A stretch of DNA of 8,415 nt from HXMU1420-2 sp040830545 (GTDB lineage Bacteria; Pseudomonadota; Alphaproteobacteria; Rhodobacterales; Rhodobacteraceae). The translations under genes were made by a program, and so were the position numbers. The notes under the pieces were generated by a model. It was given only the letters and a program-made list of their open reading frames with translations, was not told the DNA's origin and did no database searches. The stretch is taken from the NCBI GenBank assembly GCA_040830545.1, contig JBFOMB010000092.1, positions 1 through 8,415 on the forward strand, read 5' to 3'. Below, in pieces: positions 1-5,932 of the stretch (position 1 is its first letter; each line of letters begins with the position of its first letter).

Positions 1-27
1 AAACAAGGCGCGCAGGCTCTGCGCGCC
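1..27 (-). terminator. Rho-independent terminator downstream of porin 1
   Basis: A perfect 9-bp inverted repeat (GGCGCGCAG at 7-15 and CTGCGCGCC at 19-27, 3-base loop) is followed, on the minus strand, by TTGTTT (positions 6-1). A GC-rich hairpin with a T-rich tail is a standard intrinsic terminator. It lies 50 bases past the TGA at 78-80, which is the stop reached if the porin frame is read through its internal TAA. The spacing fits 78, rather than 153, as the ancestral gene end. Confidence 0.8.
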
Positions 28-77
28 ACCGGATTTGGGGCCTTCTATTGGTCCCGGCACGGGGGTGCAAGCGGCAT

Positions 78-155
78 TCAGAACTTCCAGCGTGCACCGA
101 AATAAAGCGACGATGCGTCAAGGTAGCTGGGGGTCGGTTCCGCCAGCGCATATTA
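78..155 (-). other. In-frame C-terminal remnant of porin 1 beyond the internal stop
   Basis: From the TAA at 155-153 the same frame stays open for 24 codons and stops at TGA 80-78. The translated tail begins YALAEPTPSYLD and ends SSLYFGARWKF. It aligns with the end of porin 2 (YEVSTN...TSIIFGTRWVF) and finishes on Phe, the usual last residue of Gram-negative porins recognised by the BAM complex. The intact porin would be 369 aa if the TAA were a sense codon. The paralogue has Arg (CGC) at that place. Confidence 0.8.
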
Positions 156-1187
156 CCGCCAGCCGAGGTAGGCCTCGATGTTCGCGCGCTCGAATTTCTG
201 GATGATGCCGAGGCCGTATGCGTCTGATTGTGAACCCGCCACGGTCCGGTCCTTGCCGTTGTAATAGTCGACGGCAATCGCGGTTTCACCGACGCTGAAC
301 CAGTCCCCGCGATACCCGAGCTTACCGTATGTGTAGCTGCCGGCTGTGCTGCGCCGACCGGCGGCGAGGGTCACGTTGAACCCCGATGGCAGCAATACGC
401 TGATCGAGCCTATCGTATCGTTGAACTCCTGCGCGTTGGCGGGGGTGACTCGTTTGTATCCGATCGATCCTTCGACACGGGCGCCGTTGAAATCCTGAGC
501 GTAACGCAGGGCGATGTCACGGGTCTTCAGGTTGACGTTTTGTGCAAGGATTTCCTCGCCATAAGCAACGGAAAGGGTGAACCCGGCCAGCGACGGCGTG
601 TCATACCGGATGCGGCCCAGCCGTCCACCATCAAAGTCGCCAAAGTTACCGCCGATGGTTCGCGTGGTCAGCGCGCCCGTGGAATCGCGGAACCGGAAGG
701 CCGCTGCGCTGTCCGGGACCGAGACATAGAGCACCAAGGCTGTGCCCGACAGATCGGTTTCTGCCGCGCCATCGGTCGCCATGCTGCCCTGACCCAGATA
801 GAACGTGCCCGCATTGGCGGTCTTCAGGCTCAGGTCTACTTTGCGGATATTGGTACGCCGCCAGCGGAACTCGTCTGGCGTGAATCCCTGGGTCACGGCA
901 CCACCGGGACGGAGTCCCAATCCGGTTTCGAAGTTGAACGCAAACTGGCCTGCGCCCAGTGGCTGACGCACCCAGAACCCCACGCGCGAGTTGGAATGGC
1001 CGCTATCCACTACGGTTCGTGTGGTTGTCACGCCGTCATCAAAACTCTGATAGGCCGGGTTCAGGTGCCCGTAGAACAAAACCTCGCCGCCCGAACTTGT
1101 GTCATAGCGAAACTCGGCCGCGGCGGGCAGAGCACAGATGATAGCAAAGGCGGAGGACAGGGCAAGCGTTTTCACGGCAAGGGTCAT
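153..1187 (-). CDS. Outer-membrane porin 1, ended early by an in-frame TAA
   Basis: A predicted outer-membrane beta-barrel porin for passive diffusion of small solutes. The product is 344 aa as terminated. Residues 1-24 form a signal peptide ending in PAAA before EFRYD. The body is full of alternating beta-strand patterns. Motifs shared with the neighbouring paralogue, in order, are YGHLNP, FDDG, RVGFW, IRK, LGQGSM, ETDLSGT, FDGGR, IRYDTP, GSIS and YGLGI. I chose the ATG at 1187 over the in-frame TTG at 1193 because GGAG lies 7 bases before the ATG. The barrel appears incomplete: the stop falls after AYLGWR, whereas the paralogue continues with its last strands. The missing 24 codons are present in frame after the stop (78-152). 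The family assignment is firm; the transported solute is unknown. The gene is either a recent pseudogene, a readthrough case or a sequencing error. Confidence 0.85.
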   Translation of the reverse strand: MTLAVKTLALSSAFAIICALPAAAEFRYDTSSGGEVLFYGHLNPAYQSFDDGVTTTRTVVDSGHSNSRVGFWVRQPLGAGQFAFNFETGLGLRPGGAVTQGFTPDEFRWRRTNIRKVDLSLKTANAGTFYLGQGSMATDGAAETDLSGTALVLYVSVPDSAAAFRFRDSTGALTTRTIGGNFGDFDGGRLGRIRYDTPSLAGFTLSVAYGEEILAQNVNLKTRDIALRYAQDFNGARVEGSIGYKRVTPANAQEFNDTIGSISVLLPSGFNVTLAAGRRSTAGSYTYGKLGYRGDWFSVGETAIAVDYYNGKDRTVAGSQSDAYGLGIIQKFERANIEAYLGWR

Positions 1188-1194
1188 GTTCAAT

Positions 1195-1200
1195 CTCCAA
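1195..1200 (-). promoter_or_regulatory. Ribosome binding site that fixes the porin 1 start
   Basis: The minus strand reads TTGGAG, then 7 bases, then ATG at 1187-1185. This is a good Shine-Dalgarno match at good spacing. It favours the ATG over the in-frame TTG two codons upstream, which would sit only one base from the GGAG. Confidence 0.6.
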
Positions 1201-1297
1201 GGATGGTGAGGGTGGTTAAGACAACCGACTCTTCACATTCAGCTAAGCGGATTGCAGCAGCGAAGGGAACGCCCCCGACGGGTCATGCAGCCAATAG

Positions 1298-1320
1298 GTC
1301 AAAATCCGCTGCGTTTTGAC
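1298..1320. repeat. Perfect inverted repeat GTCAAAA-N9-TTTTGAC between the porin genes
   Basis: Two 7-base arms (1298-1304 and 1314-1320) are separated by 9 bases in the 159-base gap between porin 2 and porin 1. The arms are AT-rich and no T-run follows the repeat, so it does not look like a terminator. The position, upstream of porin 1, would suit an operator for a dimeric regulator. This is inference; no bound protein can be named. Confidence 0.4.
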
Positions 1321-1346
1321 ACAGGGCCCTGCCGCGACGCTGAGCA

Positions 1347-2534
1347 CTACTCGGATTCGGTCCAGTCGACCTCGTCCCGGCCACGAGCGAAATGCACCTG
1401 GTCCAACTTCTTGAACACCCAGCGCGTGCCGAAAATGATCGACGTCGCCGGTCGGTGAGTCGCGATGCCGTTGGTCGAGACCTCGTAGCGACGCAGACCC
1501 AGATAGAGCCGCAGGTCACTGCGGTCGAGGTCCTGTACGATGCCCAAGCCGTAGCTTTTCGAACGCGAGCCGGAATTCACCGTGTCGATGCCCTGATAGA
1601 AGTCAATCGACGCCGCCGTATCCCCCCAATCAAACCAGCGTCGGGTCAGGGCGATCTTGGAGTACTGATACTGCCCGCCGCCATCACGCGCGCCGGTGGC
1701 CACGGTCGCGCTCCACCCGGACGGATTGTGCAATAGGCTGATCGAGCCTGCGCTTTGCGGCTTGGTCTCTCCATTCACATCGGCGAGCGACGTGCCGAAA
1801 GAACCCTTGATGTCAAAATTGCCCAGCGTGTTGCGATAGAACAAACCGACGTCCGCCAGCGCGTCGTTAACCACCACGTTCCGGTCAGTGACTTCCAGCC
1901 CGGCAGAGGCGGCGATGCGGAATGTACCCAGATGGCTGAGTGCCAGATCGGGACTGTCCCAACGAATGCGCGGCGCGCGACCCCCGTCAAAGGTGGGGAA
2001 GGCGTCCTTGATCCGAACGGTTGAGACTGAGCCCGAAGCCGTACGGAAGAAATACCCGCCCGCCGTATCCGCGATCCCGACGTAAGAGGCGAGTTGCGTG
2101 CCCGACAGGTCGGATTCTGTCACCGCGTCGGACCCCATGCTGCCCTGGCCGAAGGAAAACGATCCCAAACGGTCGGTGTCAAAAATGACTTCGAACTTGC
2201 GAATTGCGGTGGCGTCGATGTCGATCAGCGGCGGGATGTAGAATTGCGACAGAGACGCGGACTGGCGTAAACCCAGCGAGCTTTCCACGTTGAACCTCGT
2301 ACGTCCAAACTGGGCCGGGTATTCGAACCAGAATCCGATGCGCCCTCCGGAATACGAATTGTCGGCGATGTTGGTGTAGCGTTCGGCTCCATCGTCATAG
2401 GAAATTGCGGCAGGGGAGAAATGGCCATAAAGCCGGAAGCTGTTTTCTGGCAGGCTTTGTGCCGCAACTGACCCTGCGGTCAACGCCGCGATGGCGGCCG
2501 CAAGAACAGTTCGGCAGTTCAGAAACCCGACCAT
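1347..2534 (-). CDS. Outer-membrane porin 2, with a C-terminal extension
   Basis: A predicted outer-membrane porin of 395 aa, paralogous and tandem to porin 1. I place the start at the ATG at 2534, which gives a signal peptide (a VLAAAIAALTAG core, cleavage after SVAA, before QSLPENS). The frame extends upstream into the tRNA gene, but those codons show no signal-peptide character and cannot be native coding sequence. The Shine-Dalgarno site before 2534 is weak. Shared motifs in order are LYGHFSP, YDDG, RIGFWF, FGQGSM, ESDLSGT, FDGGR, RIRWDSPD, GSIS, YGLGIVQD and LRLYLGLRRY. The barrel-closing strand is TSIIFGTRWVF, with the Phe codon at 1413-1415. The frame then runs on for 21 mostly charged or polar residues (KKLDQVHFARG...) to the stop at 1347. 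Porins of this kind normally end at that Phe. The transported solute is unknown. Confidence 0.85.
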   Translation of the reverse strand: MVGFLNCRTVLAAAIAALTAGSVAAQSLPENSFRLYGHFSPAAISYDDGAERYTNIADNSYSGGRIGFWFEYPAQFGRTRFNVESSLGLRQSASLSQFYIPPLIDIDATAIRKFEVIFDTDRLGSFSFGQGSMGSDAVTESDLSGTQLASYVGIADTAGGYFFRTASGSVSTVRIKDAFPTFDGGRAPRIRWDSPDLALSHLGTFRIAASAGLEVTDRNVVVNDALADVGLFYRNTLGNFDIKGSFGTSLADVNGETKPQSAGSISLLHNPSGWSATVATGARDGGGQYQYSKIALTRRWFDWGDTAASIDFYQGIDTVNSGSRSKSYGLGIVQDLDRSDLRLYLGLRRYEVSTNGIATHRPATSIIFGTRWVFKKLDQVHFARGRDEVDWTESE

Positions 2535-2660
2535 TGAAACGACAGCCCGTTGTCTGGGACATGTTGTGTCAGCATGCCGGATGTGTCGCGGGCAGGCAAG
2601 GCACGGTACCATAGCCCAAAACCGCCGGGCCGAAATCAATTCATCAACGAGTTTGAAAAA

Positions 2661-2745
2661 TGGTGCGGGTGAAGGGACTTGAACCCCCACGCCTTGCGGC
2701 GCCAGAACCTAAATCTGGTGCGTCTACCAATTCCGCCACACCCGC
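2661..2745 (-). tRNA. tRNA-Leu (anticodon UAG)
   Basis: An 85-base class II tRNA on the minus strand. The acceptor stem pairs GCGGGTG (2745-2739) with CACCCGC (2671-2665), followed by discriminator A and an encoded CCA (2663-2661). The D arm carries the AATTGGTAGACGC pattern typical of tRNA-Leu. The anticodon stem CCAGA/TCTGG encloses the loop TTTAGGT, so the anticodon is TAG (plus-strand 2711-2709) and it reads CUA and other CUN codons. There is a long variable arm (CGCCGCAAGGCG), and the T loop is TTCAAGT. A run of five T follows the CCA directly. No integrase or attachment-site duplication is visible next to it. Confidence 0.97.
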
Positions 2746-2770
2746 ATCGTCCAATCCGGACCGGCGTCGG

Positions 2771-2776
2771 ATATCA
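2771..2776 (-). promoter_or_regulatory. Possible -10 element of the tRNA-Leu gene
   Basis: The minus strand reads TGATAT at 2776-2771, about 25 bases before the tRNA 5' end, which would leave a short leader for RNase P to remove. No good -35 box stands at 16-18 bases upstream, so this is a weak candidate based on position and one hexamer. Confidence 0.25.
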
Positions 2777-2843
2777 AAGCCCGCGCGGTGATGCGAGCGA
2801 AAAAGCAAAACTTGCCCGGCAAATTTTTCGGGACTTTAGGCAA

Positions 2844-2858
2844 ACCTTAACCTAAGGT
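2844..2858. repeat. Perfect inverted repeat ACCTTA-ACC-TAAGGT upstream of the Hint gene
   Basis: Arms at 2844-2849 and 2853-2858 are separated by ACC, and followed on the plus strand by CATAAAAAAACA. The repeat lies 36 bases before the Hint ATG, between that gene and the divergent tRNA. A related copy of the half-site (GACTTTAGG, 2831-2839) pairs with CCTAAGGTC (2851-2859) with one mismatch. It could be an operator or a weak stem-loop. The core contains TTAACC, which resembles part of a CtrA site, but the full two-half consensus is absent. Confidence 0.35.
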
Positions 2859-2894
2859 CATAAAAAAACAGAGGCAATCGAGCGAGTATGCCCA

Positions 2895-3371
2895 ATGAAA
2901 AACGATGCGGTGGCCCCAGCGGGTCGCTGTCGGCCCGACTTTGGTGGGGTCGGTGGCTTGGTGTCTGTGACCCAAAGCGCCAAGGTTCTGACACGGGACG
3001 GTGAGATTCCGGCGGAGCATCTGGTGCCGGGTGATGATCTGGTTGCGCGGGATGGCGGTTACGTCACACTGAAACTGGCGATGCGAGTGCGCCAACAGGT
3101 GCGGACAATCTGGGTGCAGGACGGGTTTTTGAACGGACTGGCGCCAGAGGGTGGGGTGATGCTGCCTGCGCATCAACGTGTTTTGCAGCGTGATCTGCGC
3201 ACCGCGCCTGTCCCTGCGAGTTTCCTTGTGTCGCTGGAACGGGCGGAAGATATCGGAATTCGGCAGTTGACCGTGATCCAATTGTGGTTGGAGCATTCGG
3301 ATACGATCTATGCTGCTGGACTGGAATTGCCTGCGGCCCAAGTGGATCGCCGGTTGCAGGATGCGGCGTGA
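2895..3371 (+). CDS. Small stand-alone Hint-domain (Hint_2-type) protein
   Basis: A 158-aa protein made almost wholly of a Hedgehog/intein-like Hint module, as is common in Rhodobacterales. The N-terminal block (residues 24-36, SVTQSAKVLTRDG) aligns without gaps to the family pattern CFTPGTxIxTxxG and is followed by AEHLVPGDDLVARDGG (40-55). The second block, VMLPAHQRVL (88-97), contains the conserved His93 in the usual LSPQHR position. The C-terminal block, TVIQLWLEHSDTIYAAGLEL (126-145), matches the closing YxHLLxDxHExIxAEGL motif. The expected catalytic Cys is Ser24. No signal peptide or calcium-binding repeat is seen. Hint modules can self-process; here the missing Cys and lack of a partner domain make an active intein-like reaction doubtful, and the biological role is unknown. 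The Shine-Dalgarno site is weak, and GTG 2961 is a possible later start. Confidence 0.75.
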   Translation: MKNDAVAPAGRCRPDFGGVGGLVSVTQSAKVLTRDGEIPAEHLVPGDDLVARDGGYVTLKLAMRVRQQVRTIWVQDGFLNGLAPEGGVMLPAHQRVLQRDLRTAPVPASFLVSLERAEDIGIRQLTVIQLWLEHSDTIYAAGLELPAAQVDRRLQDAA

Positions 3372-3378
3372 GCCTGCG

Positions 3379-4413
3379 CTAGATTATTTCGTCTTCATCG
3401 AACATCGGATCAGCGGACAGTTGTTCGGTCAGCTGATCCACTGCGTCCTCATCCGCCTCTGGGTCTTCCTGCGCCAGATGAAATACCGCGTCACCCTCCA
3501 TCACCACGGGCAGGACCGCGCGGCCGATCAGGATGCCGTCTGCGGGTGCAAGCAATTCGACCTCTGTTTCTCCCGTCGGATCGGCAACAACGGCCAGCAA
3601 ATCCCCTTCGGCAACGGTTTCACCCTCGGCTCGGAAGGTGCGTAATAAACCGCCAACCGGTGCGCGCAACCACGAGGATTCGCGGCACAAATGCGGTTCT
3701 GTCTCAGGCGCGCTGACACTGTCGGGGTCGATCATGTCTCGGTCCGCCATGACCCGTAGAATGCCTGCCACACCGGCGCGCACCGCGATTTCATCAAATC
3801 GCAGACCTTCGCCCGCCTCGTAGAGCAGAACGGGAATGCCCAAATCCTGCGCCTCGGCCCGCAACGAGCGTTCGCGAAGGCCGGACTGCACGATCACCGG
3901 CGCGGCAAAAGCGCGGGCCATGTGGAGTGCTGCGCGGTTGCCGGGCGCAACGCGGGTCTGGGGCAGGTTGGTGCGATGAATGGCCGCGGAATGCAGGTCG
4001 ACGCCAAAATCGCAGCGCTTCACCACGTCGTTCAGGAAAATATGCGCCAGACGCGAGCCCAGAGACCCGGCTGGCGTTCCGGGAAAACAGCGATTCAGGT
4101 CGCGGCGGTCGGGCAGGTAGCGGGATCGGGCGAGAAAGCCAAAGCTGTTGACGACTGGAATGGCCAGCAGCGTGCCCGCCATCTGTGCCGGGTCAAGCGC
4201 CGCGAGCAGGCGGCGTACAATCTCAACGCCGACGATCTCGTCTCCGTGGATCGCGGCAGAGACGAACATGGTCGGGCCGGGATGTGCGCCGTGCAGCACT
4301 TCGACCGACAGAGAGACCGGCGTGTGATCGGGCAGATTTGACACGGCCAGTTCAACACGCGCACGGGTACCTGCCGCTACCGATTGGGTCCCGAGCGTGA
4401 AACCGTCAGCCAC
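3379..4413 (-). CDS. Succinylglutamate desuccinylase/aspartoacylase-family zinc hydrolase
   Basis: A zinc-dependent M14-like amidohydrolase related to AstE and AspA, which cleave N-acyl amino acids; the true substrate is not known. With the GTG at 4413 it is 344 aa. The zinc ligands are His56 and Glu59 in AAIHGDE and His141 in DLHS. RDLNRCFPG (about 104-112) is the conserved substrate-binding segment. Glu199 in LYEAGEG is the likely catalytic base. Residues about 250-315 form a C-terminal beta-rich, lipoyl-like domain (APVGGLL...LLAPADG), and the last 30 residues are highly acidic. I chose GTG 4413 because AAGG precedes it by 8 bases and it gives the usual family N-terminus. GTG 4437 and ATG 4530 are alternatives; the latter would overlap trpE by 107 bases with a Pro/Ser-rich, non-homologous leader. 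It follows trpE closely and is probably co-transcribed. Its 3' end faces the Hint gene, 7 bases away. Confidence 0.85.
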   Translation of the reverse strand: MADGFTLGTQSVAAGTRARVELAVSNLPDHTPVSLSVEVLHGAHPGPTMFVSAAIHGDEIVGVEIVRRLLAALDPAQMAGTLLAIPVVNSFGFLARSRYLPDRRDLNRCFPGTPAGSLGSRLAHIFLNDVVKRCDFGVDLHSAAIHRTNLPQTRVAPGNRAALHMARAFAAPVIVQSGLRERSLRAEAQDLGIPVLLYEAGEGLRFDEIAVRAGVAGILRVMADRDMIDPDSVSAPETEPHLCRESSWLRAPVGGLLRTFRAEGETVAEGDLLAVVADPTGETEVELLAPADGILIGRAVLPVVMEGDAVFHLAQEDPEADEDAVDQLTEQLSADPMFDEDEII

Positions 4414-4423
4414 CAGCGTTGCC

Positions 4424-5932
4424 TTACCGGTTTCCACGCCCGGTGAAGCGAGCGGCGTCAGCAGCGGCGCGGCGGATGGCGTTGGATTTGTGGACGGTTT
4501 CCATGAACTCAGCTTCGGGGTCGCTGTCATAGACCACGCCGCCGCCCGCCTGAATATAGAGCTTCTCGTCCTTCACGATGGCGGTGCGCAGGGCGATACA
4601 CATGTCCATGTCACCGCCCGCACTGATATAGCCGCAGCCGCCGCCATAGATGCCGCGTTTTTCCGGCTCCAGTTCGTCAATGATCTCCATCGCGCGGACC
4701 TTGGGCGCGCCGGAAACGGTGCCTGCCGGCATGCCCGCGAAATAGGCGTCCAGCGCATCCTTGTCCTCGGCCAATTCACCTACAACGTTCGATACGATGT
4801 GCATCACGTGGCTGTAGCGTTCGATGATGAACTGCTCGGTCGGGCGCACGGTGCCAATCTTGGACACGCGGCCCGTATCGTTGCGGCCCAGGTCCAGCAG
4901 CATCAGGTGTTCGGCCAGTTCCTTTTGATCCGACAACAGGTCCGCTTCCAGTGCCTTGTCTTCCTCGGGGGTGGCGCCGCGTGGGCGAGTGCCTGCGATC
5001 GGACGGATCGTGACCTCGTTCCCGAACACGCGGACCAGGATTTCGGGGCTGGCGCCCACGAGCTGAAAGCCGCCGAAGTTGAAGTAAAACATGAAGGGCG
5101 ATGGGTTGGTGCGGCGAAGCGAGCGGTAGAGCGCAAAGGGCGGTTGTTTGAAATCCTGCGTCCAACGCTGTGCGGGCACGACCTGAAAAATGTCGCCCGC
5201 GCGGATGTAGTCCTTGGCCTTTTCCACGGCGGCCTTGTATCCCTCGCGGGTGAAGTTGCTGACCGGTTCCGCCACCTCCTGCGCCTCACCCAGATCGCGG
5301 GTTTCAGGCAGGGCGCGGTCCAGATCGCGCACGGCGTCCATGACGCGCTCTGCTGCCTGTGCGTAGGCGGCGCGTGCGGATTGCCCGTCGCTGACCCAAG
5401 CGGGTGACACCACGGTCACGTCGCCTTTTACCCCATCCAGCACGGCCACGACGGACGGACGCATCATCAATGCATCCGGCAGGCCCAAAGGGTCAGGGTT
5501 CACGTTGGGCAGATGTTCGATCAGGCGAACGGTGTCGTAACCCAGATACCCAAACAGTCCGGCGGCAGCCTGGGGCAGGTCAGCGGGCAGGGTGATCCGG
5601 CTTTCCGCAAGCAGCGCCCGCAGATTTGCGAGCGGATCGCCTTCCTGCGTTTCGAACCCATCTGGGTCAAAGCGGGCGGAGCGGTTCAATTCCGACTGCG
5701 TCCCACGGCAACGCCAGATAAGGTCCGGCTTCATGCCGATGATCGAATAGCGCCCGCGCACCTCGCCACCGGTGACCGATTCCAGCATGAAACTGTCGGT
5801 CTGCGCGCCGGTGAGTTTCAGCATCAGCGAAACCGGCGTGTCCAGATCAGCGGCGAGCCGCGTCGACACCACCTGATTTTCGCCCGCCTCATAGGCGCGA
5901 GCGAAGCTTTCGAAGTCCGGAGTGAGCTGCAT
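4424..5932 (-). CDS. trpE: Anthranilate synthase component I
   Basis: Converts chorismate, with ammonia supplied by the TrpG glutaminase subunit, to anthranilate, the first step of tryptophan synthesis in the cytoplasm. The 502-aa length is normal for TrpE. The N-terminal domain carries the feedback region (FMLESVTGGEVRGRYSIIG, 48-66). The C-terminal chorismate-binding domain (about 225-490) has NPSPFMFYF (276-284), PIAGTRPRG (311-319), EHLMLLDLGRND (341-352), SHVMHIVSNVVGEL (374-387), PAGTVSGAPKVRAMEIIDELEP (402-423, given here as its key stretch) and IQAGGGVVYDSDPEAEF (460-476). The NPSPFMFYF motif marks a Trp-regulated anthranilate synthase rather than PabB or MenF. The ATG overlaps the upstream foldase stop in TGATG, which indicates translational coupling. 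No leader peptide or attenuator fits between them. No trpG follows inside the window, and no fused glutaminase domain is present. Confidence 0.96.
   Translation of the reverse strand: MQLTPDFESFARAYEAGENQVVSTRLAADLDTPVSLMLKLTGAQTDSFMLESVTGGEVRGRYSIIGMKPDLIWRCRGTQSELNRSARFDPDGFETQEGDPLANLRALLAESRITLPADLPQAAAGLFGYLGYDTVRLIEHLPNVNPDPLGLPDALMMRPSVVAVLDGVKGDVTVVSPAWVSDGQSARAAYAQAAERVMDAVRDLDRALPETRDLGEAQEVAEPVSNFTREGYKAAVEKAKDYIRAGDIFQVVPAQRWTQDFKQPPFALYRSLRRTNPSPFMFYFNFGGFQLVGASPEILVRVFGNEVTIRPIAGTRPRGATPEEDKALEADLLSDQKELAEHLMLLDLGRNDTGRVSKIGTVRPTEQFIIERYSHVMHIVSNVVGELAEDKDALDAYFAGMPAGTVSGAPKVRAMEIIDELEPEKRGIYGGGCGYISAGGDMDMCIALRTAIVKDEKLYIQAGGGVVYDSDPEAEFMETVHKSNAIRRAAADAARFTGRGNR

Noticed and set aside
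540..1319. Plus-strand open frame opposite porin 1 (259 aa)
   Set aside because: Antisense to a clear porin; its composition is that of a shadow frame and no motif is seen.
1322..1331. CAGGGCCCTG palindrome just after the porin 2 stop region
   Set aside because: Short, without a T-run, and likely by chance in GC-rich sequence; not supported as a terminator.
2535..2660. Promoter for porin 2 between the tRNA and the ATG
   Set aside because: TTGATT and TATGGT can be found, but their spacing is about 20 bases, so I do not call a promoter.
2535..2690. Upstream extension of the porin 2 reading frame to 2690
   Set aside because: It overlaps the tRNA-Leu gene and places about 52 unrelated residues before a clear signal peptide. 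The ATG at 2534 fits an exported porin.
2661..2745. tRNA-Leu as an integration site of a mobile element
   Set aside because: No integrase gene, no repeated copy of the tRNA 3' end and no phage-type genes are visible in the window.
4414..4530. ATG at 4530 as start of the desuccinylase-like gene
   Set aside because: It would overlap trpE by 107 bases and add a Pro/Ser-rich leader unlike the family N-terminus. GTG 4413 or 4437 fits better.
4397..5407. Long plus-strand open frame opposite trpE (336 aa)
   Set aside because: An antisense shadow of a well-supported gene in high-GC DNA, with no recognisable domain.
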